The position numbers were made by a program, and so were the translations under genes. Under the pieces are notes generated by a model that was given only the letters and a program-made list of their open reading frames with translations, was not told where the DNA came from and made no database searches. Source: Acidobacteriota bacterium (GTDB lineage Bacteria > Acidobacteriota > Vicinamibacteria > Vicinamibacterales > UBA2999). From it: a DNA stretch of 6,848 bases. Positions 1 to 6,416 of this stretch are shown here, one piece after another; the first letter of the stretch is position 1; each line of letters begins with the position of its first letter. Where the stretch lies: NCBI GenBank assembly GCA_947478985.1, contig CANJYC010000095.1, forward strand, positions 1 through 6,848, read 5' to 3'.

Positions 1-1629
1 AATGACGAACAGGACCGACCCGATGCGATTGAGCACCGGCAGGCGCATCGATGTGGCACCACGTGGCGTCATGTCGTCGAAGTAGACGGTGAACTGCCGT
101 GGCGTCTTGTCCAGGTACACGGAGCGCTGCCACCGATCTGCGGGTGTGCCGTTCTGCGCCCGCAGTTGCACGGATACCCGCATCGGCCGGCTCGCCCGGG
201 CGGTGAACATCAGCCGGTCGAAGGTGGCGATCTCGGGCCGCGCGTGCAGGGCCAGCGCGGCATACGGGCTCTCCGACATGGCGCCGCCAAGCCCAAAGCG
301 GAATCCCAGCTCACTGCCGCCGACAATCGGAAGACGATCGAGCGCACCGCGGGACTGTGCCCCGGTCTCAACGGTCCACCCGTCGGTGGGGCCATTGTCG
401 TACTGGATATCGAACTGCGTCGGCGCCCGTCGGCCATCGCTCGGCGGGGAGGGGCTCTCTGCGGATCCCGCATAGATCGGGTTCGACAGCAGCCACGGCA
501 CCGGGGGCTGGCCGGGCGCGCCCGGCACCCGTACCTCGACACGATAGACCGCCCGGTCGCTGGTGGCTTCGTGTGACAGTCCTTGCGCGGCATCGACGGT
601 GGCGATTGGGATGCCGTCCTGCAGCAGCACCAACTCCGCGTGTGGCGGTGCCTGGACAGCGACGTGCAGCGTCGCAGGACCATCCAGGTCGAGCGACTCC
701 CCCATGCTCGCGCGATGCGCGCCGCTCGACGCAGAGAACGACAGAGCCCCAGGACCCGCGAGGCCATCGACTTCCGAGAAGACGTGCCCAAGGCGAATCG
801 CGTGAAGGATGGCCGTGGCGTCGTGCTCCGCGCCACCATCGAGCGAGACATCGGTTACGCCGACTGAGAACGTACGAAACACCGACTCGTATGACGGCAG
901 TGGCAGCGACGCGCCGTTGTCGTACGGCTCCCCGACCTGTCGAAGTCCGATGCGGGCATGCGCGTCCGAACCTGCCAACGCGATGGTCGGACGGTGCAAG
1001 GTCAACCGGTCCCACGTCTGGAGAAGCGCGTCAGGGCGGTCCATGAGCGTGGCCAGCGTTTCCGCCCGACGCCCCGGATACGTCAGCAGGACACGCGCCA
1101 GCGACCAGAGACTCTCGTCACGCCACTCGCTGTCACCGTTCAGCCATTCCAGGCCGTCGATGGGCGCTGTCCAGTCGCCCCACTGGAGCGACGGCCGCGC
1201 GGACGCGGGATGGGCGGCAATTGCAAGGCCGCCAAGGCGATGGACGTCCTCGATGACGTCACGCGACTCCCCTCCCAGTGGATACGGCGCCCTCGGCAGT
1301 CCGAGGGCGACCAGGTGCCCGCTCTCGGTGCTGATTTCGACCGCGTCTATGCAGAGCACGTCACTGCGGTAGACGGGGGGATCCGGTGGGCGCGTCGCAT
1401 CGCCGTGATCGGTGAACACCACGAACCGCAGGCCTGCGCGGGCGGCCTCTGCGGCCACGGACTCGGGTGTGCCCGTGCCGTCCGACCGCCGCGTGTGTAC
1501 ATGTATGACGCCACGGACGGGCGGCGTGATGGCGGCCACGGACTGGACCGCAATCGCGGCCGGCGGCAGGATGAGGTACCACGCGATACCGAGCGCGGCG
1601 ACGATGGCGGACAGCAGGAGTCGCGTCAT
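1..1629 (-). CDS. Exported PHP-domain metallohydrolase, CehA/McbA-like (3' end outside window)
   Basis: The minus-strand frame is open for all 543 codons from the ATG at 1629 to the window edge, so the C-terminus is missing. Residues 1-27 form a signal peptide (Arg3, hydrophobic run, AIA before a likely cut after A27), pointing to a periplasmic or surface protein. The PHP fold follows with its metal-binding set visible: HVH (43-45), TDHGD (73-77), E98, H105, AAHP (H140) and GSDAH (220-224). PHP proteins hydrolyse phosphoesters and some other bonds using two or three metal ions; exported stand-alone members are mostly uncharacterised, so no substrate can be named. From about residue 405 a separate beta-rich region begins, resembling a carbohydrate-binding jelly roll; that is inference from pattern only. 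The start is fixed because the xerD stop (1636-1638) lies in frame three codons upstream. No good ribosome-binding site is seen; translation is probably coupled to xerD. Confidence 0.85.
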   Translation of the reverse strand, partial: MTRLLLSAIVAALGIAWYLILPPAAIAVQSVAAITPPVRGVIHVHTRRSDGTGTPESVAAEAARAGLRFVVFTDHGDATRPPDPPVYRSDVLCIDAVEISTESGHLVALGLPRAPYPLGGESRDVIEDVHRLGGLAIAAHPASARPSLQWGDWTAPIDGLEWLNGDSEWRDESLWSLARVLLTYPGRRAETLATLMDRPDALLQTWDRLTLHRPTIALAGSDAHARIGLRQVGEPYDNGASLPLPSYESVFRTFSVGVTDVSLDGGAEHDATAILHAIRLGHVFSEVDGLAGPGALSFSASSGAHRASMGESLDLDGPATLHVAVQAPPHAELVLLQDGIPIATVDAAQGLSHEATSDRAVYRVEVRVPGAPGQPPVPWLLSNPIYAGSAESPSPPSDGRRAPTQFDIQYDNGPTDGWTVETGAQSRGALDRLPIVGGSELGFRFGLGGAMSESPYAALALHARPEIATFDRLMFTARASRPMRVSVQLRAQNGTPADRWQRSVYLDKTPRQFTVYFDDMTPRGATSMRLPVLNRIGSVLFVI

Positions 1630-1635
1630 GCGGCG

Positions 1636-2538
1636 TCAGGCTCGCGGGTGAAACTGGTCATATATCGTCCGCATCCGCTGTTCGAGGATATGCGTATAGA
1701 TCTGCGTCGTCGACAGGTCGGCGTGCCCCAGCATCATCTGAATGGCACGCAGGTCAGCGCCCCGCTCGAGCAAGTGGGTGGCAAACGAGTGGCGCAGCAT
1801 GTGAGGGCTCAACCGCGTGGTCAGGTGCGCCAGCTTCGCGTATCCCTTCAGGATCTTCCAGAAGCCGACACGTGAGAGTCCCAGGCCGCCGCCGCGCGCG
1901 TTGACGAACAGGCGCGGGCTGGTGCGCCGCCCGAGCAGCGCCGGGCGTCCATCGCGAATGTAGGTCCGCACGCGCGCTGCGGCCTCGTCTCCAATCGGGA
2001 CGACGCGCTGCTTGTCGCCCTTGCCGGTGCAGGTCAAGTAGGAGGCTTCGAGGTTGACGTCGGCCGGACGCAGGCCGACGAGCTCGGAGACCCGCATACC
2101 GGTGGCATACAGCAGCTCGATCAAGGCCCGATCGCGAATGCCGCGTGGCGTCGTGGTGTCGGGCTGGGCGATCAGACGGTCGATCTCCTCGACAGAGAGA
2201 TAGCGTGGGAGTGACTTCCAGGCGCGCGGCGGACGCAGGTCCGAGGCGGGGCTGGCTGGAAGCTCGCCGTTGACCACGAGGAATCGAAAGAACCCGCGAT
2301 AGCATGCGATGGCACGAGCCACCGAACGTGGTGAGCGTCCCTCGGACATCATGTCCCGGACCAGCGCCTCGAGGTCCGGCAACTGCAAGACGTCCGGCTC
2401 GGTGCCGCGCGCCGCGGCAAAGCGGGCGAGGAGCACAAGGTCACGGGCATAACTCTCGACCGAATTGGCCGCGAGACGGCGCTCGGAGCTGAGATGCGTC
2501 AGGTAGGCGTCGATTCTGGTCGCGGCGCTGCGTGCCAC
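1636..2538 (-). CDS. xerD: Site-specific tyrosine recombinase XerD
   Basis: XerD acts with XerC and FtsK at dif sites to resolve chromosome dimers before cell division. The 300-residue product matches the family length (about 298 in E. coli). Residues 6-90 form the N-terminal SAM-like core-binding domain, and residues 110-295 the catalytic domain. The full active site is present: R149 in GMRVSEL, K173 in TGKGDKQR, H246 and R249 in HMLRHSFATH, H272 in LGHADLSTTQIYTH, and nucleophile Y281. These sit one or two positions from the E. coli XerD residues. The start is the GTG at 2538; it gives an N-terminus aligned with known XerD proteins, although only a weak GAG lies upstream. The gene is divergent from murQ and ends six bases before the PHP gene, suggesting co-transcription. 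XerD rather than XerC is chosen from overall motif similarity (LSPHMLRHSFATHLL). An integrase of a mobile element is less likely because no element ends or phage genes are visible. Confidence 0.93.
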   Translation of the reverse strand: MARSAATRIDAYLTHLSSERRLAANSVESYARDLVLLARFAAARGTEPDVLQLPDLEALVRDMMSEGRSPRSVARAIACYRGFFRFLVVNGELPASPASDLRPPRAWKSLPRYLSVEEIDRLIAQPDTTTPRGIRDRALIELLYATGMRVSELVGLRPADVNLEASYLTCTGKGDKQRVVPIGDEAAARVRTYIRDGRPALLGRRTSPRLFVNARGGGLGLSRVGFWKILKGYAKLAHLTTRLSPHMLRHSFATHLLERGADLRAIQMMLGHADLSTTQIYTHILEQRMRTIYDQFHPRA

Positions 2539-2609
2539 TGGTAATCTGCTCGGAGGCCCGGTCAGCGGTGACCCGGCTTCGATAGAATTGATTGTAGCGA
2601 GGATCCTGC
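2539..2609. promoter_or_regulatory. Divergent xerD/murQ intergenic region with inverted repeat
   Basis: This 71-bp spacer must carry the promoters of both genes unless they lie inside coding sequence. A TAGAAT at 2583-2588 could be a murQ -10 box, and TACAAT on the minus strand at 2596-2591 could be an xerD -10 box; neither has a recognisable -35. In the position where the murQ -35 would lie there is a perfect 5-bp inverted repeat, GGTCA-GCGG-TGACC (2560-2573), a possible operator. All of this is pattern reading; short repeats of this kind can occur by chance in GC-rich DNA. Confidence 0.35.
2599..2602 (+). promoter_or_regulatory. Ribosome-binding site of murQ
   Basis: GAGG lies seven bases before the ATG at 2610 and supports that start. 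It is the only convincing Shine-Dalgarno sequence among the gene starts in this window. Confidence 0.6.
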
Positions 2610-3581
2610 ATGCCCGTCCGTTCGAAGTGGCAGTCTCTCCCGACCGAAGCCATCAACGCGTCATCCCTCGACATCGACAAGCTGTCGCCCGAAGGTCTCG
2701 TCGACCTGATGATGAGTGAGGACCGCAAGATGCTGCTGGCCGTCCAGCGCGAGCGCGAGCGGATCGCGCTCGGCATCGAGATGATCGCGGTGGCCCTGCG
2801 CAAGGGCGGACGCCTTGTCCTGGTTGGCGCGGGCACGAGCGGCCGGCTCGGCGTGCTGGAATCCGCCGAGATGCCCCCCACCTTCAGTACCGATCCGCTG
2901 CTCGTGCAGGCCGTCATGGCCGGCGGGCGCGACGGACTGTTCGGGACGAAGGAAGGCGTGGAGGACGACTATGAGGAGGGGGCGCGTGCCATGACGCGCA
3001 CCAAGACCTCGAAGAAGGATGTTGTCATCGGCGTATCCGCCAGCGGCATCACGCAGTTCGTGCGCGGCGCGCTGACGCGCGCGCGCAAGGTCGGGGCCCG
3101 CATCATCTTCGTGACCTGCGACCCGGGAACGGAACTGCAGACCTTCGTGGATCTGACCATCGCGCCAGGGGTGGGCGCCGAGATTATCGCCGGGTCGACA
3201 CGCCTGAAGGCCGGAACGGCAACCAAGCTCGTGCTCAACATGCTCACCACCGGTGCCATGGTGCGGATCGGCAAGACCTACGGCAACCTGATGATCGACG
3301 TCCACTGCGGGTCCGAGAAGCTCAAGGATCGCGCGTGCCGCATCGTCAACATCGTGACCGGGCTCGAATACGACGAAGCCGACAAGCTCCTGAAGAAGGC
3401 CCACTGGAACGTCAAGGCCGCGATCGTCATGCAGAAGACCGGTCTGCCGTACGTGAAGGCCCTCTCGCGACTGCGCAAGGCGCACGATTCGATGCGGGAG
3501 GCGCTGGGCGAGGACATCGAGCCACGTCTCAGCGGCCTCCTGCAGGGTGCGGCCGAAGCCGGGCACCGCCAAAAGTCATAG
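2610..3581 (+). CDS. murQ: N-acetylmuramic acid 6-phosphate etherase MurQ
   Basis: MurQ cleaves the lactyl ether of MurNAc-6-phosphate in the cytoplasm, giving GlcNAc-6-phosphate and D-lactate, a key step in reusing peptidoglycan sugars. The protein is a SIS-domain enzyme: GRLVLVGAGTSGRLGVLESA (67-86) is the sugar-phosphate loop. E87 in SAEMPP corresponds to catalytic E83 of E. coli MurQ, and E118 in EGVEDD corresponds to E114. Further family blocks are GVSASGITQFV (141-151), AGSTRLKAGTATKLVLNML (194-212) and YGNLMIDV (224-231). A UBA-like helical segment follows at about 245-290 (GLEYDEADKLLKKA, NVKAAIVM). The length is 323 residues against about 300 usually; the surplus is mainly a tail of about 20 residues after residue 300. 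The ATG start is supported by GAGG seven bases upstream. The last six bases overlap the end of convergent nagB. GckR-type regulators share this fold, but both catalytic glutamates favour MurQ. Confidence 0.95.
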   Translation: MPVRSKWQSLPTEAINASSLDIDKLSPEGLVDLMMSEDRKMLLAVQRERERIALGIEMIAVALRKGGRLVLVGAGTSGRLGVLESAEMPPTFSTDPLLVQAVMAGGRDGLFGTKEGVEDDYEEGARAMTRTKTSKKDVVIGVSASGITQFVRGALTRARKVGARIIFVTCDPGTELQTFVDLTIAPGVGAEIIAGSTRLKAGTATKLVLNMLTTGAMVRIGKTYGNLMIDVHCGSEKLKDRACRIVNIVTGLEYDEADKLLKKAHWNVKAAIVMQKTGLPYVKALSRLRKAHDSMREALGEDIEPRLSGLLQGAAEAGHRQKS

Positions 3582-4304
3582 CCGTCGCGCGGCGGCTCGA
3601 TCCAGATAGACCTCTACATGCCGGCGCAGCTGAAGGAACGACGCCGGCAGCCGTGCGGTCACCGGGCCGCGGATCATCCGTTCAATGCACGATGCCTTCT
3701 CCGGCCCTGTCGCCACCAGCGCCACCGCGGAGGCCCGCATGATGGCGCCCATGCCGATGGTGAGCGCCTCGGCCGGAACGCGGGCCGCGTCCCCGCCAAA
3801 TGCCGCGGCGTTGTCGCGACGCGTGGTGTCCGCGAGCGTCACGCGGTGAGTGCGCGAGATGAGACTGTCTCCCGGCTCATTGAATCCAATGTGACCGTTC
3901 ACGCCGATGCCCAGGACCTGCAGATCGATGCCGCCGGCCGCGTCGAGCGCGTTCTCGTACCGAGCGCACTCAGTGTCGGGGTCCGTCGCCGCGCCATCGA
4001 GGAAGTGGATGCGCTCTCTCGCCAGGTTGACGCCCCGAAACAAGTGGCGCTCCATGTACTGACGGAAACTCCCGGCGTCTGAGGCCTCGAGGCCGACGAA
4101 TTCGTCGAGGTTGAACGTCGAGACACGCGAGAAATCGAGTGCACCTGCCGCATGCAGGCGCCGCAATTCGGCATAGAGACTGATGGGCGTCCGACCTGTG
4201 GGGAGACCGAGCACCAGGGCCGGTCTGTCGCGTATGGCGTCCGCGATCCGCCCCGCAAGCGCTGCAGTGGCCTGTTCCGGTGAATCGAAGCACCTGACGT
4301 TCAC
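3576..4304 (-). CDS. nagB: Glucosamine-6-phosphate deaminase NagB (short, probably non-allosteric type)
   Basis: NagB converts glucosamine-6-phosphate into fructose-6-phosphate and ammonia in the cytoplasm, feeding amino sugars into glycolysis. Visible family blocks: LGLPTGRTP (32-40, phosphate loop), FNLDEFVGL (64-72, with D67 matching E. coli D72), LGIGVNGHIGFNEPG (131-145, with H138 and E143 matching E. coli H143 and E148), and GPEKA (200-204). N136 stands where E. coli has D141, which from memory is usual in the short Gram-positive-type enzymes. At 242 residues it is the short form, about the size of B. subtilis NagB, against 266 in E. coli. The allosteric-site residues R158 and K160 of E. 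coli align with H153 and V155, so activation by GlcNAc-6-phosphate is not expected. The GTG at 4304 is the only possible start, because an in-frame TAA lies five codons upstream (4317-4319). 6-Phosphogluconolactonase is a relative, but the NGHIGFNEP motif favours NagB. Confidence 0.93.
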   Translation of the reverse strand: MNVRCFDSPEQATAALAGRIADAIRDRPALVLGLPTGRTPISLYAELRRLHAAGALDFSRVSTFNLDEFVGLEASDAGSFRQYMERHLFRGVNLARERIHFLDGAATDPDTECARYENALDAAGGIDLQVLGIGVNGHIGFNEPGDSLISRTHRVTLADTTRRDNAAAFGGDAARVPAEALTIGMGAIMRASAVALVATGPEKASCIERMIRGPVTARLPASFLQLRRHVEVYLDRAAARRL

Positions 4305-4333
4305 GGGCGCTCTATGTTACATTGCCGAATCCC
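4305..4333. promoter_or_regulatory. Very short divergent nagB/GHL10 control region
   Basis: Only 29 bp separate the nagB GTG (4304) from the ATG at 4334, or 17 bp from the TTG at 4322. In the middle lies ATGTTACAT (4314-4322), a perfect 4-bp inverted repeat around one base. It contains weak -10-like hexamers on both strands: TACATT at 4318-4323 on plus and TAACAT at 4319-4314 on minus. A CTGACG (4294-4299), 18 bp before TACATT and inside nagB, could be a -35 box. If these are used, both messages would be leaderless or nearly so, which fits the absence of a Shine-Dalgarno sequence before either gene. This is inference from short matches. Confidence 0.3.
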
Positions 4334-5344
4334 ATGGCATTACGGCTCCCGACTGCGATCCTCGCGATCGCGGTGACCCTTTTTGTCTCCGGCGGAGGTG
4401 TCCCCGTCCTGGCCCGCGAGGCGATCGTGCGTGCCTACTGGGTTCCCTCTTCGAGCCTCCAGTCGCCGGAGTCGATCCGCCGTATGGTGGCTACGGCCGC
4501 TGCGAATGGATTCAACACGCTGTTCGTTCCGGTGCTGGGCGAGGCGGCGGGTTTCGATCCGCTGATGGAAGCCATCGACGCAGCGCGCGAGCGCGGACTG
4601 CGCGTGCATGCGTGGCTACATGTGAACATGGTCTCGAATCGCGCCGAGCTACAGGCGTCGCGCGATGCCGTGATTTACCAGCACCCTGAGTGGCTCATGG
4701 TCCCGCGCGACATGGCGGTCGAACTGCAGGCAATTGACGTGCGCAGCCCGGAGTACCTCGGCCGGCTGACGCGGTGGACGCGTGCGAACGCCGATCGGGT
4801 TGACGGGCTGTATCTGTCACCGCTGCACGAGGGAGCACAAGCGTTTGTCGCCGCGATGGTAGCGGACCTGGTGAAACGCTACGCCATTGACGGCATTCAT
4901 CTCGACGATCTTCGTTTTCCGGCCACCGATTTCGATTACAGCCGCGGCGCGCTCGAGGCGTTCCGCGCGCACGTACGGGAGGGCGTCTCGGCCGCCGAGC
5001 TGGCGAAGCTGGATGCCGTGATGGCCATTGATCCCTTTGCGTATCCGGAACTGCGGGCCGAGGAGTGGCGACTCTTCCGGCAGACACGCCTGACCGCCCT
5101 CGTCACGCGCCTGCGGAGCACGGCGCGAGCCATTCGTCCGGATGTGTATGTGAGCGCCTCTGTGGACTCCGACGTGGTGACGGCCGCGCGCGAATCGTTT
5201 CAGGACTGGCGCACGTGGGTCGACAACGGGTTCGTCGACGCGCTCTGCGCCATCGGCACTGGCAGCGAGGCCGCCGGGTCGGCTGCCCGCCTCGCCGAGG
5301 TGCGCGCGTTGGCCGGTTCACGTCCGGTTTGGGTGCGCGACTGA
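4334..5344 (+). CDS. Secreted glycoside-hydrolase-like protein, GHL10/YngK-type
   Basis: The 336-residue product has a signal peptide (residues 1-27, hydrophobic run then VLA before a likely cut after A27), so it should act in the periplasm or outside the cell. The mature part is one TIM-barrel-like domain of the GHL10 family (Pfam 'glycosyl hydrolase-like 10', as in B. subtilis YngK). Supporting blocks are FNTLFVPVLGEA (61-72), GLRVHAWLHVNMV (88-100), the DGLYLSPLHEG strand (157-167), and the hallmark DGIHLDDLRFP (186-196), whose paired aspartates are the best catalytic candidates. The family is predicted to act on polysaccharides, but the substrate is not established. Next to murQ and nagB, a cell-wall glycan is a reasonable guess. 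The ATG at 4334 is preferred; a TTG at 4322 would add four residues, and neither has a ribosome-binding site. The gene diverges from nagB and probably shares a message with the serine hydrolase 22 bp downstream. Confidence 0.82.
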   Translation: MALRLPTAILAIAVTLFVSGGGVPVLAREAIVRAYWVPSSSLQSPESIRRMVATAAANGFNTLFVPVLGEAAGFDPLMEAIDAARERGLRVHAWLHVNMVSNRAELQASRDAVIYQHPEWLMVPRDMAVELQAIDVRSPEYLGRLTRWTRANADRVDGLYLSPLHEGAQAFVAAMVADLVKRYAIDGIHLDDLRFPATDFDYSRGALEAFRAHVREGVSAAELAKLDAVMAIDPFAYPELRAEEWRLFRQTRLTALVTRLRSTARAIRPDVYVSASVDSDVVTAARESFQDWRTWVDNGFVDALCAIGTGSEAAGSAARLAEVRALAGSRPVWVRD

Positions 5345-5366
5345 GGCGGGTCGTCGCCCGGCGCCC

Positions 5367-6416
5367 GTGACCGCGTTCCCGCGCACGCGGCGCATTCTCC
5401 TCGACGCCATTGCCTCGCGGGCCTTCCCCGCCGCCGTCATCGAGGTGGGCGATGCGGGCCGCCCCCGCTGGCGGGAATCCTTCGGCCGCCTTACCTACGA
5501 TCCCAGCGCCTCGGCCACGACCGACGAGACGATCTTTGATCTGGCCTCACTCACCAAGGTGGTGGCGACGACCCCGCTTGTCATGCAGCAGGTCGAACGG
5601 GGCGTACTGGATCTGGACGACCCCGTCAGCCGTCACATCCCCGAGTGGTGCGGGGCCGACCGCGCAGGCGTCACCATCCGCGATCTACTGGCGCATGCCT
5701 CGGGTCTGCCTGGAGGGTGGGTGCAGCTGTTCCGCGATCATGCCGGGCGGGAGGCATTTACACAGGCCATCTGCCAGGTCCCGCTTGCCTACGTGCCGCG
5801 CTCGGCATCGGTCTACAGTGACCTCGGCTTCATGCTGCTTGGCTTTCTGCTCGAGACGCCGATTCCGCTCGCGACGCGTGTGGCCACGCTCTATACGCAG
5901 ATGGGCATCGTCCAGGACCTTCAGTACAACCCTCCGGCGCACTGGCTGAACCGCACGGCGCCGACGGCGTTTGACCCTTGGCGCAGCCGGCAGCTTGTGG
6001 GCGAAGTGGATGACGAGAATACCCACGCCCTCGGCGGTGCCGCAGGTCAGGCTGGTTTGTTCGGAACCGCTGCCGCCATTGGTGATTACGCGCGCCACCT
6101 GCTGCAGGTGCTCGACGGGCGGGCCGGCGCGTTCCAGCGCGAGACGCTTCAGGCCTTCATCACGAAACAGACAGGCGTGCCCGGCAGTTCGCGCGCGTTG
6201 GGGTGGGACACGATGCTGCCGACCTCATCATGCGGCACGCGTCTGTCGCCACGGTCGTTCGGCCACACGGGATTCACCGGGACGTCCCTGTGGATTGATC
6301 CGGATGCGGGGATCTATGTGGTACTGCTGACGAACCGCGTCTTCCCGACGCGTGACAACAATGCGATCACGGCGGTGCGCCCGGCCGTGCACGACGCCGT
6401 CGTCAGCGAACTCTAG
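5367..6416 (+). CDS. Beta-lactamase-fold serine hydrolase, AmiE-like
   Basis: This 349-residue protein belongs to the class C beta-lactamase/penicillin-binding superfamily. The SxxK nucleophile motif is S61-L-T-K64 in FDLASLTKVVATTP, the second motif is Y150-S-D, and the third is H300-T-G in FGHTGFTGTSLWIDP, the HTG form seen in esterases and amidases of this fold. RDLLAHASGLPGG (105-117) and ALGGAAGQAGLFGTAA (221-236) are further family blocks. The closest functional analogue I recognise is B. subtilis AmiE (YbbE), a MurNAc-L-alanine amidase encoded beside murQ, so muropeptide cleavage is plausible. An esterase or D-amino acid peptidase remains possible. Unlike secreted AmiE, it has no signal peptide: the N-terminus is polar and the frame upstream of the start is not hydrophobic, so a cytoplasmic location is predicted. 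The GTG at 5367 lies 22 bp after the preceding stop; an AGGCGGG (5344-5350) is rather distant, so the exact start is uncertain. Confidence 0.82.
   Translation: MTAFPRTRRILLDAIASRAFPAAVIEVGDAGRPRWRESFGRLTYDPSASATTDETIFDLASLTKVVATTPLVMQQVERGVLDLDDPVSRHIPEWCGADRAGVTIRDLLAHASGLPGGWVQLFRDHAGREAFTQAICQVPLAYVPRSASVYSDLGFMLLGFLLETPIPLATRVATLYTQMGIVQDLQYNPPAHWLNRTAPTAFDPWRSRQLVGEVDDENTHALGGAAGQAGLFGTAAAIGDYARHLLQVLDGRAGAFQRETLQAFITKQTGVPGSSRALGWDTMLPTSSCGTRLSPRSFGHTGFTGTSLWIDPDAGIYVVLLTNRVFPTRDNNAITAVRPAVHDAVVSEL

Noticed and set aside
210..1015. Several shorter minus- and plus-strand frames at the left edge
   Set aside because: They overlap the PHP gene in other frames. The PHP frame is open for 543 codons with metal-binding motifs in order, so the others are shadows.
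958..1875. Plus-strand open frame of 305 codons
   Set aside because: It runs antisense across the PHP gene and into xerD, both of which have full motif sets. Its translation is Arg-rich and has no recognisable domain, typical of GC-rich shadow frames.
1636..2538. Recombinase as evidence for an integrated mobile element
   Set aside because: The protein matches housekeeping XerD in length and active-site spacing, and no att repeats, phage genes or transposase are visible nearby.
2661..3572. Minus-strand open frame of 303 codons opposite murQ
   Set aside because: It lies entirely antisense to a clear MurQ and its His/Arg/Ala-rich translation has no family features.
3581..3596. GC-rich hairpin GCCG...CGGC after the murQ stop as a terminator
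   Set aside because: The arms are short, no T-run follows, and the bases encode the C-terminus of NagB (AAARRL).
4322..4324. TTG as start of the GHL10 gene
   Set aside because: It would add only four residues before an ATG that begins a well-formed signal peptide. It has no ribosome-binding site and overlaps the central palindrome. It remains possible but is less likely.
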